Shown here: positions 56,143 through 64,000 of the stretch, piece after piece | Layout: each line of letters begins with the position of its first letter | Numbering within the stretch: position 1 is the stretch's first letter | From: Agarophyton chilense | Taxonomy: Eukaryota; Rhodophyta; Florideophyceae; Gracilariales; Gracilariaceae | Length of the DNA stretch: 64,000 nucleotides | Assembly (NCBI GenBank): GCA_030374765.1 | Contig: JARGXX010000071.1 | Coordinates: forward strand, 868,001 to 932,000 | Reading direction: 5' to 3' | Position numbers and translations under genes: made by a program | The notes under the pieces: model-generated | Databases searched by the model: none | Seen by the model: the letters and a program-made list of their open reading frames with translations, nothing else | Told to the model about the DNA's origin: nothing

Positions 56143-56282
56143 TTGGCGATGAGATTGTATGTCTGCACGACTTTGTCCGTGTGTATACCAGCCATGGATT
56201 AGTTCGTGAAGAGAAAAAATAAAGTTATGCAATAAGCCTAGATAAGGGCTTCTGTGGGCTTCGTCGATGGATCACACGTGAA

Positions 56283-56708
56283 TCAAAAGCATGGAAGCGA
56301 TCGAACATAAGAATCGAGCTTACTGAGAAAGAGTTCTGAGTCAATCTTGGTTCCCTGAATATAAAGGGGGTTCTTGACAGCATATTCCACGTACACTTCC
56401 GCATAAATGTCACTCAGATGCCTCGTAACGTCGATTGAGCCGCAATCGTGACTGGTTGTTAGCACAAATCGTAGACCAGTGGGCGTCTCAAAGTAATGTA
56501 GGGCATACACATCAGTCACGAAAAAGGTTGGGATACCTTTTGCTGCATCCGGGGAAAGCTTCATTGCGAAATTTCGCAGCGCAAACAGCATTCCAAACAT
56601 ATTCTTCTGGTCATCAGACGTATCCTGCACAGATCGTGAGCGTTGCCACTCGTAGTAGCAAAGACAGGCCCCCGTTCGATCGAAAAGATAAAAGCAGTAA
56701 ACAGCCAT
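56283..56708 (-). CDS. TRAPPC1: TRAPP complex subunit 1 (Bet5)
   Basis: 141 residues, the family length, opening with the longin-type YCFYLFDRTGACLCYYEW and carrying the marked blocks GMLFALRNFAMKLSP, LHYFETPTGLRFVL and YVEYAVKNPLYIQG, and ending in SELFLSKLDSYVRSLPCF, close to the end of human TRAPPC1. It is a core subunit of the TRAPP complex, which activates Rab1/Ypt1 for ER-to-Golgi traffic. The frame is open ten codons further (ATG at 56738), but starting at 56708 matches the family N terminus. No intron. The next gene is divergent with only 128 bp between starts, so they probably share a promoter. Confidence 0.95.
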   Translation of the reverse strand: MAVYCFYLFDRTGACLCYYEWQRSRSVQDTSDDQKNMFGMLFALRNFAMKLSPDAAKGIPTFFVTDVYALHYFETPTGLRFVLTTSHDCGSIDVTRHLSDIYAEVYVEYAVKNPLYIQGTKIDSELFLSKLDSYVRSLPCF

Positions 56709-56836
56709 AATGCACCTTTTCAACAGATTCGCTTCCAACTGCTATAATAAGTGACTACCGAACCGGGCGAAACGGACCTCCCGTTAAAGATTTTAAACCC
56801 AACGATTTAGTCGCGCGCGCCAGACATTTCTCCGTT

Positions 56837-57402
56837 ATGAAGCGTTCATGGAAAATGTTACCCAACAATGCTGAGAAAGCTATTGATGGTTATGCACATA
56901 TACCAGGGGCAAAAGATGTTGAAAAGGCTTTGGGAGGGGTGAGGTGGTGGGGGGACTTGACAGATGTCAGAGCGGCGGCCGAGGCGCAGAACGCAGGTAC
57001 ACGTCTGTATTTGGTGCCGTATGTTGGTGAACGGAAGGCTCCGATCGAATAAGGATTGAGTTGTATTCAGGGAAAACAGTCGAGGAGCTGCCGAACTGGG
57101 ACAAAGGGTTGACGAGTTCTCCCAAGCTACGCGGCTATCGTTTTCCCCCGCTTGGCATGAATGATTCTACGAAGATGAACCTTCTACCATACAAACTTCG
57201 ACGGGTTTTGAAAAACAAAAAATATTTGACGAAAAGGGTTCCGCGTTTTGTGCAGTGGAATTGTGGCAACCTGTCAGAAAAGCAAAAAAAGGCGAGTCAT
57301 GATTGGTCAAAACCGAACGTCTACAAAACAAACAGACATGTGAGGACGAGACATCCGCTTTCCGTGCCGGACACTGAACGTTCCCAACGAGCGAAGGGTT
57401 AA
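56837..57402 (+). CDS. Small basic hypothetical protein, probably spliced
   Basis: Two frames, 56837-57052 and one running through 57061-57402, are best joined by a 74-nt intron (56997-57070) with CAG/GTACAC donor and TTGTATTCAG acceptor. This gives 163 residues that read through cleanly (AEAQNAGKTVEELPNWDKG). The protein is basic and rich in Lys, Arg, Trp and Tyr, with LPYKLRRVLKNKKYLTKRVPRF in the middle split by no low-complexity run. I do not recognise it. The composition would fit a mitochondrial ribosomal or other RNA-binding protein, which is a guess. CWC25 starts 66 bp downstream on the same strand. Confidence 0.5.
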
Positions 57403-57468
57403 CAACCTGGGTCTGTAACACCAGCTTTTTCCAGCCTGCGCTAAACATTGCACGTGCCGTTCGGAACA

Positions 57469-58494
57469 ATGAGCGCATTGAAATTCTTGGGGAAGAAGTC
57501 ATGGCATACAGGAAATATCAAGAACAACGAGAAGGTATGGCTCAAGGAACAAGAGGAGGCAAAAGAGAAGTCGCGCATTGAAGAACTGCGAAAACAAATT
57601 GAGGAAGAGCGAAAGCTTAAGGAGGCTGAAGACTTGGAAGTAAAATCAGGCCGCCTAGACCCTGAACAGCTTTTAAAACGTCGCCGCATTAACTGGATGT
57701 ACGAATTTGAGCCTAGCCGGAACCACGACTCGGAAAAGGTTGTTAACGACAAGGAGCGTGAGGAAATTCTAACTGGAAAGAAAGACGTAACGCTTGAAAC
57801 ACTTGAAAACGAAAAAGAGAAAGCGGGACCATCAATGATAGATCTTGAAAATAAGATGCGCGAGGACCCGCTGCTCGATATTAAGCGACAGAGAATGCAA
57901 GCAGCGAAAGTACAACACCTGCGCAAACTTTATGGAGTCCAGGACCCGCATAGTTCTGACACCACACAGAAAATGAAGCGCAAGCAGTATCGCCAGGCCG
58001 TCCGAGAAGAGCGCCGAAGAAGGCGCGAAGCACGCCAACCTCTACGGTCTGAAATGTCTGCATACGGCAGGAGCTACAAAGATGCAGAAGACGTACCTCA
58101 TCCATTGAAGACAAAAACAACTGAGACACTTCAGCGCAATTCTGTCCCGTTTGAAGAGAAGAGAGGCGAATACGGGCTACGAATACCAGAAGGCAGCCGC
58201 ACTGCTTTCGCAAAGAAAACACATACGCCGTGCAGAGGACGCTTTGATCAGCGCCCACCTCAGCCACCTATCCCATCACGATCTCGCAGACGCTTTGACC
58301 AACCTCCTGGTTTCGCTGCTAGCCAAGAGAAGAAGACTACAAATCTCAACAGGAAGGATAAAGAAAGAATTCTCGAACAAATGCGCCAAGACGCCGAAGA
58401 AATTGAAATTCAAAGGAAGATAAGAACAGGAACATTTGAAAGTGATTGTAAGGCCGGGGGGTTCGACTCGCGGAAGCGCAAATTCAGCGAATAA
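57469..58494 (+). CDS. CWC25: Pre-mRNA splicing factor CWC25 (CCDC49)
   Basis: 341 residues. The N terminus has the Cir_N domain pattern of CWC25: KKSWHTGNIKNNEKVWLKEQ, then a long charged helix (EELRKQIEEERKLKEAE) and RRINWMYEF. The rest is Arg/Lys/Glu-rich and largely disordered, with a Pro-Arg part at about 245-285 and a short acidic helix near the end. CWC25 joins the spliceosome at the first catalytic step and stabilises the branch helix after Prp2 action. Its presence goes with the TACTAAC branch site and GT-AG introns in the neighbouring genes. ATG at 57469 is chosen because it directly precedes the conserved domain; 57448 is seven codons upstream. No intron. Confidence 0.9.
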   Translation: MSALKFLGKKSWHTGNIKNNEKVWLKEQEEAKEKSRIEELRKQIEEERKLKEAEDLEVKSGRLDPEQLLKRRRINWMYEFEPSRNHDSEKVVNDKEREEILTGKKDVTLETLENEKEKAGPSMIDLENKMREDPLLDIKRQRMQAAKVQHLRKLYGVQDPHSSDTTQKMKRKQYRQAVREERRRRREARQPLRSEMSAYGRSYKDAEDVPHPLKTKTTETLQRNSVPFEEKRGEYGLRIPEGSRTAFAKKTHTPCRGRFDQRPPQPPIPSRSRRRFDQPPGFAASQEKKTTNLNRKDKERILEQMRQDAEEIEIQRKIRTGTFESDCKAGGFDSRKRKFSE

Positions 58495-58779
58495 ATCAGG
58501 ACCTGAATCGTCTTCGTAATCGAGACGCCTTACCAAGTATTCGGAAGCCCCGATTCCGAAGTCACGACCGATGCGGGAAGTTGGGAAGTTTGCAAGAAGT
58601 ATGGGCGTCAATTCAGTGCCCCTGCTTAAGAGTGATGCTTAATTTACAGAAAATGCTTTGTAGTATAGTATAGTGCAAACCACGAATATTGGTTATTACT
58701 CGAGCGTCTTATCTATACGATGCGGATGTGCATGCCTACTACCCTTTTGTTGTACGGGGTTAGTGCAACCCGGGCTTCA

Positions 58780-59925
58780 TCAGTTGTGAATCAGTGACTG
58801 AAGCTTTACAAATGCGGCGATTACGGCAACAGTCTGGTCCAATTCCCTTGCCACACGTGAAGCAGCGTTTTGAACTCCATCGTCCACAGCAGAGAATCCC
58901 GTAGCTCTGAAGTCGGTTCCAATATCTGGGGTCATGGGTGTAAGGTGCGTTCCCGGTAATGTACGTCTAACAACTGATTTTGGACCCAATCTCGCGCGCA
59001 GTACGGCCTCTAGCTCTCCAGAGTGATCAAGAGAGTCGTCGTCGAAAGAAAGAACGAGGTTGGGAGAAATTGAATATCGGGCTCCAGCGAGAGCGACTGT
59101 TTCTTCAGGGGTAGGGCTGAATTCCGTGCTGAGAGATGCCCCGAGAGCGGATACAGTACCAACAACATTCTTCATTGTTTGTTCTGCATCAGGCATACCG
59201 AATTGTGAAACGTCAAGACCAGAAAGAAACGCTGAAACATTTGATAACGCGTCCGCAGCTGCCTTCGAGTCGGATGGACGCCATGGCAGCGCTGAATCGC
59301 GTGTAGAGTTGTTGAAACTGATGAATATGTTGGCGGAAAAGGGACATACTTCTCGAGTTTCTGGCTCGCAGCCCGCGAGAAGTAGACACTTTGCGCCGAG
59401 GGAGTGCCCAATCCCTATAAGAGGGATTTGTCTTCCAAAGGTTCGACGAATTTCCGCTACAATGACGCCTGTAGCACCTGCAGACTTGTGAGCTAGGTCG
59501 AGATGGTCGGCGCTGGGGGAAGGCTGTCTGTATGCAACAACAGCGGCGTTGAGCACATCCGAAAGACGACGTAGAAAGGCAGCGTACGTGGTTCGTGGCG
59601 CAAGTCCGGCAGCAAAACCTCCGGTGAAAGCCAAAATGACTTCAGGTTCGTCAGGGAGAAGGAGGTCTATACCAGGCCGTGACTGCCATTCTGGACTCGA
59701 ATCTCGTGGAGGCGGGGGAGAACTGCTTGTGTTGTCAGACGGTGATACACGACCATCGCTTCTATCTTCCGCTGCTGCTGCTGCTGCGGCTGTGGCACGC
59801 GGCGGCGTTCGTAGAGGATAAAACAGCGTTGGACGCCTTGCCGGAATGTGGACTGAACCCGAATGAGAAACTTTGAAGATAGGAGCCAAAATGGAGAACG
59901 CTGTGGGCGGTTGGCGCAAAGCCAT
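58780..59925 (-). CDS. DUF1350 alpha/beta hydrolase, probably plastid
   Basis: 381 residues. An Ala/Ser/Pro-rich leader of about 85 residues with few acids fits a plastid transit peptide. The mature part shows FTGGFAAGLAP and YRQPSPSADHLDLA, then a nucleophile elbow GIGHSLGAK (171-179) with Ser175, and a late HLTPM with the likely catalytic His, all marks of the DUF1350 family shared by cyanobacteria and plant plastids. The substrate is unknown. An Ala run at 45-52 is encoded by a GCN repeat. No intron. Starts of this gene and the lumenal FKBP gene are divergent and 444 bp apart, so two plastid genes may share control sites. Confidence 0.85.
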   Translation of the reverse strand: MALRQPPTAFSILAPIFKVSHSGSVHIPARRPTLFYPLRTPPRATAAAAAAAEDRSDGRVSPSDNTSSSPPPPRDSSPEWQSRPGIDLLLPDEPEVILAFTGGFAAGLAPRTTYAAFLRRLSDVLNAAVVAYRQPSPSADHLDLAHKSAGATGVIVAEIRRTFGRQIPLIGIGHSLGAKCLLLAGCEPETREVCPFSANIFISFNNSTRDSALPWRPSDSKAAADALSNVSAFLSGLDVSQFGMPDAEQTMKNVVGTVSALGASLSTEFSPTPEETVALAGARYSISPNLVLSFDDDSLDHSGELEAVLRARLGPKSVVRRTLPGTHLTPMTPDIGTDFRATGFSAVDDGVQNAASRVARELDQTVAVIAAFVKLQSLIHN

Positions 59926-60369
59926 TTCAGCCTATGTTCAAACTAGGTCGCCTGAAATGAACGAAATGAAGCTGAGTAACGTAGACTGGCTATGACGTTT
60001 TCTCGAGATAAGAGCTATGAACGGTACGAAGGGAAAGGATAGACACAAGGTGTACGAAGCGCAATTCGAGATTTGCCTTTGTAACCTTCGTAGTTCAACA
60101 TGCCCGCAATGGCGGGTTGTCTACGAGCAGGCTTGTAAGCTGGCGTTTGACGAGAGTATCTTCTTTCTCAAGATTTCGTCCAACACACACACGTGGCGTT
60201 TTCTGAACACATATCTCGTATTCTTGAGCTCAAGATGCAGTGTTACTGGATCGAAACGACACGCCTCCCACATTTAGTATCCGGTGCTTACGAAATCAAG
60301 TTCTCGCTCAAGCATCGTCTTCAGAACACGTTAGGCCAGCTTTTCTTCCCGTATCTTGCGCTCTGCCTC

Positions 60370-61028
60370 ATGGCAGCATTCGTTACCCCCGCCGCGTTTC
60401 CACGCGCACGTTTTTCCTTTCAATCCAAACCATGTGTATCGGTGCCTACAAAGCAGCTCTGTGAGATGACTGCGACAATTTCCCGACGCCGATTTGGACA
60501 ATTAATAGCGGGTGCTTCTGTCCTGGCAGTGACTGCGGTAGATGGTGAATTAGCAATTGCGAAGGAAACAAAGCCTGTGTTCACCAAATCAGAAAGCGGT
60601 ATCAGTTACTACGACGTGAAGTCTGGGAATGGTGCCAATCCTGTTGAAGGTGACTTTGTTGTTGTTGATTACGTACGTTCTACGCATATAAGAGGCGTTT
60701 ATACCATGAATGACAAAGGGTTTTATGCAACTCCTTCGAACTGACCCGCACTTGTGACAAGAAGTTGGCCTTTTTGTCTAATGGCAAAGTTTTTGATAAT
60801 AGGAAAGGGTTTGTGTTTCAGATGGGACGCAGACAAATAATTCCAGGTTTGGAAGAAGCTATTTCGACCATGCGACCAGGTGGTGAGAGAAAGGTTGTCG
60901 TTCCTGCAAATCTAGCATACGGTGACAAGGGTGTTTGCCTTGAAAAGGAGAACGACTGCCTTGTTCCTCCCGGAGAAACCCTCGGATATTCAGTTACACT
61001 TCAACGAGTGGCCGTTCCGCCAACCTGA
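60370..61028 (+). CDS. FKBP-type peptidyl-prolyl isomerase, thylakoid lumen
   Basis: Exons 60370-60672 and 60765-61028 with a 92-nt intron (GTACGT donor, AAGAAG acceptor) give 188 residues. The splice restores VVVDYLAFLSNGKVFDN, the usual start of the FKBP fold, followed by GFVFQMGRRQIIPGLEEAI, MRPGGERKVVVPANLAYG and LGYSVTLQRV. The leader is bipartite: a plastid transit part (MAAFVTPAAFPRARFSF) then a twin-arginine signal SRRRFGQLIAGASVLAV with an AIA cleavage site near residue 64, so import into the lumen by the Tat route is predicted. It resembles the lumenal FKBPs of plants. The loop between AYG and VPPGETL carries two Cys (VCLEKENDCL), a likely lumenal disulfide. The frame is open upstream to 60193, but 60370 starts the leader. 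Confidence 0.92.
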
Positions 61029-61515
61029 AACCAATCGCAGTGGCATGTTATGGATACATGGATACAAGGTTAAAACATTAAATTAAACACAGCATATTTA
61101 TGAGTTCAAGGTTCGAACTCTATTATTTCAGCCTCTTCCTCTCTCCCTCTTTACTCGAGTGAAACGTACGACTGCTCGATACGGATTACGTTTCACTGTA
61201 TGTTTGCTTTTGCTTTTGGTGGTCTAATGCGTCGACGACGCGTCACGTTGATAAAAGCAAATGACTGAGCAATAGCCAGAGGGCAACTGATGCCCACGTA
61301 CATGGCGGTTAAGTATAAGAGTTTACAATATGCACACATCCAGAGCGCAGGTAACGACGGCTATTTCTGTGAAATTGGCGAAGAAAATATACTCTTGGCC
61401 ATATTTCCTCAACTGCTAGAAGTGCCTCGCTTTTCACTCGGCTCTGGGGCTCGAAGGGTAGTAGAGAAGCATAACCCTTGTGGGCTTGCAGTCATGGCGC
61501 CAATCATCACAATAG

Positions 61516-62661
61516 TCAGAAATCACAGTCAAGGGAAAAAGCGTTTTCGGCACGAGTACCAGTTACACCGGCTTTCTGGTATTCTCCCACCCTCCGTTCA
61601 AAGAAGTTTGTCTTTCCTTGAATGGATATCAACTCCATCCAATCAAACGGTTGGGAGGCATTGTACACCTTACTGTATCCTAACGAAAGCAAAAGTCGAT
61701 CAGCACAATAGGATATATATTCTTTCATGAGTTCGGAGTTCATTCCAATAAGATCGACCGGCAGCGAATCACTCACGAATTCCTTTTCGCATTCCACAGC
61801 ATCACAGATAATCTCATGGATGCGTTTTTCTGACAGGCGTTGATCCTCGGGGATCATGGAGTAGAGCAGACAGGCATGATCGCAGTGCAGACCTTCATCA
61901 CGAGAAATGAGCTCGTTCGAAAAGGTAAGTCCAGGCATAAGACCGCGCTTTTTCAAGTAGAAAATGGCGCAGAAAGAACCAGAAAAGAAAATGCCTTCTA
62001 CAGCGGCAAAGGCAACCAGCCTCTCTACAAACCTAGCCGAAGAAGAAATCCAACGGATGGCCCAGTCTGCCTTCTTCTTAACACAAGGGATCTCATCAAT
62101 TGCTCTAAATAAACGAGTCTTCTCGTCAGGATCCTTAATGTAAGTGTCCAACAGCAATGAGTATGTCTCGGAGTGAATGTTTTCCATGGCTGCCTGAAAG
62201 CCGTAGAAGCAACGCGCCTCTGGCAACTGGACGTCATTGCAGAATCGTTCGATGAGATTTTCAAGCACAATTCCATCACTAGCGGCAAAGAAAGCGAGGA
62301 CATGAGTTATAAAGTGACGTTCAGCGTGTGTGAGTGAGTTCCAATCATTAAGATCAGCTGACAAATCAATCTCTTCTGCGGTCCAAAAAGCAGCCTGGTG
62401 CTTCTTGTACAAGTCCCAGATCTTTGGATGGCGGATGGGAAACAGTGTGTACCGATCGGCAGCATCTGCTGCGAAGACTGTTGGAACGTCAACCGCAGAC
62501 TGAATGAGACCCTTCTGTTCAGCAGAGCTGTCTGAGTCGTAGCGAGAATCGGTGAGGTCAGATACAGAGACGCTTTCGGAGCATTCTGATGGTCGCACCT
62601 CGAGCATCGTGGGCTTGACCTCCGACAGCGGCGAAGGCAACTTCGAAGGAGCGTCGCTCAT
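61516..62661 (-). CDS. Ribonucleoside-diphosphate reductase small subunit (R2)
   Basis: 381 residues of the class Ia R2 family. The iron ligands are D129, E160, H163, E222, E256 and H259, and the radical tyrosine is Y167, with spacing as in animal R2. The C terminus NAFSLDCDF is the tail that docks into the large subunit. Together with R1 the enzyme makes dNTP precursors. The first about 60 residues are Ser/Glu-rich and variable, as is usual. ATG at 62661 is chosen over 62682 because the latter lies in a hydrophobic stretch without match to R2. No intron. Expression is expected to peak in S phase, but I found no clear E2F site by eye. Confidence 0.97.
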   Translation of the reverse strand: MSDAPSKLPSPLSEVKPTMLEVRPSECSESVSVSDLTDSRYDSDSSAEQKGLIQSAVDVPTVFAADAADRYTLFPIRHPKIWDLYKKHQAAFWTAEEIDLSADLNDWNSLTHAERHFITHVLAFFAASDGIVLENLIERFCNDVQLPEARCFYGFQAAMENIHSETYSLLLDTYIKDPDEKTRLFRAIDEIPCVKKKADWAIRWISSSARFVERLVAFAAVEGIFFSGSFCAIFYLKKRGLMPGLTFSNELISRDEGLHCDHACLLYSMIPEDQRLSEKRIHEIICDAVECEKEFVSDSLPVDLIGMNSELMKEYISYCADRLLLSLGYSKVYNASQPFDWMELISIQGKTNFFERRVGEYQKAGVTGTRAENAFSLDCDF

Positions 62662-62907
62662 TTGGGAGAATATGAAGCACAAATAAAGCGTGAGGAAAAC
62701 ACCGAAGATAGGTTTTCAGCTCGCCGAGTGTTGTTGAAGAGTGAGAAAAGCAGCATGTTCTTGTAAGAGGTACCGCGCTTGGTAAGAGCGGCTTAAGTAG
62801 GCGGCGACGACGCGCGAATGGGATGCACTGCCGTTTCGGTCGGGGCCCGAATTCGAAATATGCGCCGGCCGTTTTGGCGCGCTTAGTGCGCAAAAGCAGC
62901 GCTCTGT

Positions 62908-63090
62908 CTAGCCAGCATGCAGTTTAGAGAAGAGCTGCATGGCAGGTTGGTCGCCCTCCCATGATAGAGATACGAGAGCGCACGCTGGGCACGTGTAGTG
63001 AGATGGGGGTGGCACGTTTTTGTTTCGCGCTTTCAACTTCCCGCCCTTTTTTCGGCAAGTTCTGCAGGTTTTGGTCTCCTTTTTCGGCAT
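62908..63090 (-). CDS. Small protein with two CxxC pairs
   Basis: A 60-residue frame starts with MPKKETKTCRTCRKK and has a second pair in YTCPACALV about 30 residues on, so four cysteines could bind one zinc as a ribbon. The rest is basic with a short hydrophobic end. The frame stays open upstream to 63141. I do not recognise the family. It lies between the starts of the R2 and TLDc genes, 204 bp from the latter. Confidence 0.4.
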   Translation of the reverse strand: MPKKETKTCRTCRKKGGKLKARNKNVPPPSHYTCPACALVSLSWEGDQPAMQLFSKLHAG

Positions 63091-63294
63091 GTTGTGCAGT
63101 TTCAAGACTCTGATTGGTGGCGCGTGTCGTAGACTCCTCACCTCACACGGGAGGAACGCGATGCAGCGTGTGCCATCGCGTATTAGGTGCGTCTTCGATA
63201 TGCATCCAATTATGCCGCTTTCCTCAACAAGGCCGACTCTGCACAGCGACGAGGTCCCGCTTCAGTTTGTATGTGCATCCCCGTCGACTTCACC

Positions 63295-64000
63295 ATGCAT
63301 TTCTCATCCACCACAGCGCCATGTGCCCCTGCTCTGGCATACCAGTGCAACCTCTTCACAGCCCCATCACTGTCGTCGTCGGCATTTCGACCCCGTTTCG
63401 CAGTATGTCCACTCTCCTCTGCCCTTTTCCAATCTTCATGGCGCACGACACCTCTCACCATAGCAGCCGAGCAGAAAAGCACCAACGAATCAGACAAGAA
63501 TGACATGGATATTGTTGAGAGAGTTTACACGTTTGTGTTCGGGCCAAAACAAGAAGAACCTTTTGGTCTCAAGCGATTCGATCGTGACAGATTCCCGGAA
63601 CTGTACCCAGCAACCCTGGACGAATTCGCCGACCTACTCCCAGAAGACGTTGATGAAATGCGTCTCTTTCGCCCCCTTTTGGCCCGCACTCAACTTCAAA
63701 AACGCCCGCTACAACTTCTGTACGACGCCAACAGAGATGGGTGGAGCAGCCAAACCTTTCACCAGCTCGTCAATCGAAAAGGGGCATCCGTCGTCTTTGC
63801 AACTTCTCCGAAAGCGGCATTTGGCGGATATAATCCGAAGGGTTTTGTTGGCTACGGTGAAAGCAGGGGCTCCAAGGCGGCGTTTTTGTTTTCATGGCCT
63901 GATGGAGATACATCTAAGCCGGCGATGAAGATGAGAAAGGTTGGGGGTGCCGCACTGGCTGTTGTCGATGACCCAGACACTGGACCGAAGTTCGGTGCTG
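63295..64000 (+). CDS. TLDc domain protein with plastid-type leader (partial)
   Basis: The frame opens at 63295 (CACCATGC) and runs off the window end after 235 codons. Residues 1-60 have the make-up of a red-algal transit peptide: Ser/Ala/Pro-rich, few acids, with AFRPRF and Phe residues. From about 138 the TLDc domain is clear: LLYDANRDGWSSQTFHQLVN, then FGGYNPKGFVGYGE and RGSKAAFLFSW. TLDc domains in OXR1, NCOA7 and TBC1D24 protect against oxidative damage or act on the V-ATPase; in plants few are studied. A plastid form linked to oxidative stress is inference. An internal ATG (63505) would give a form without the leader. The C-terminal end of the domain lies outside the window. Confidence 0.8.
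   Translation, partial: MHFSSTTAPCAPALAYQCNLFTAPSLSSSAFRPRFAVCPLSSALFQSSWRTTPLTIAAEQKSTNESDKNDMDIVERVYTFVFGPKQEEPFGLKRFDRDRFPELYPATLDEFADLLPEDVDEMRLFRPLLARTQLQKRPLQLLYDANRDGWSSQTFHQLVNRKGASVVFATSPKAAFGGYNPKGFVGYGESRGSKAAFLFSWPDGDTSKPAMKMRKVGGAALAVVDDPDTGPKFGA

Noticed and set aside
61101-61119. tRNA-like B box (GGTTCGAACTC) after the FKBP gene
   Set aside because: No acceptor stem or anticodon arm can be drawn; it is a simple 6-bp inverted repeat.
63020-63503. Two + frames overlapping the start of the TLDc gene
   Set aside because: They are frame shadows; only the frame from 63295 continues into the TLDc domain.

Overview
The window looks like nuclear DNA of a red alga, most likely a florideophyte of the Chondrus type. 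This is inferred from gene content: eukaryotic machinery (ribonucleotide reductase R2, TRAPPC1, CWC25, UCH, an augmin subunit, a PNUTS-like protein) sits beside plastid genes (a twin-arginine lumenal FKBP, a DUF1350 hydrolase, a plastid-type leader on a TLDc protein). Genes have no intron or one short GT-AG intron (74-123 nt). Compact gene clusters alternate with retrotransposon-rich DNA. The species cannot be fixed by eye.

Layout. 1-3.7 kb: little more than a possible partial gene at the left edge. 3.77-11.55 kb: an augmin subunit 6 (HAUS6) gene on +, then a ten-finger C2H2 protein and a BTB/POZ protein on -. 11.55-16.5 kb: no recognisable gene. 16.5-17.7 kb: a membrane-anchored FkbM methyltransferase. 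19.0-21.9 kb: a PNUTS-like PP1-binding protein with a C-terminal CCCH finger. 22.7-23.7 kb: a ribokinase whose 3' flank is an array of ten CACGTG palindromes. 23.7-27.3 kb: non-coding, with a G-poor tract and a 20-bp hairpin.

27.29-37.96 kb is a Ty3/gypsy chromovirus with 667-bp LTRs, a 5-bp target duplication and a long antisense ORF before the 3' LTR. 38-43.9 kb is unassigned sequence. 43.9-49.9 kb holds a second chromovirus family as a fossil composite: a 3' part with its own antisense ORF and LTR, meeting an inverted 5' part (LTR, primer site, gag). It abuts a Tc1/mariner transposase remnant.

51.7-64 kb is a dense host cluster: CDC25/ACR2-like phosphatase, M3/PepF-like oligopeptidase, UCH deubiquitinase, TRAPPC1, a small basic protein, CWC25, DUF1350 hydrolase, lumenal FKBP, ribonucleotide reductase R2, a small CxxC protein and the start of a TLDc protein. 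Many are divergent or convergent with gaps of only 70-450 bp, so promoters must be short and often shared.

The most unusual signal is that two different chromovirus families here each carry a long open antisense ORF at the same place, between the chromodomain and the 3' LTR, with a weakly shared PPxxxYxGS block. This looks like a conserved accessory gene of red-algal chromoviruses. I do not recognise its family.
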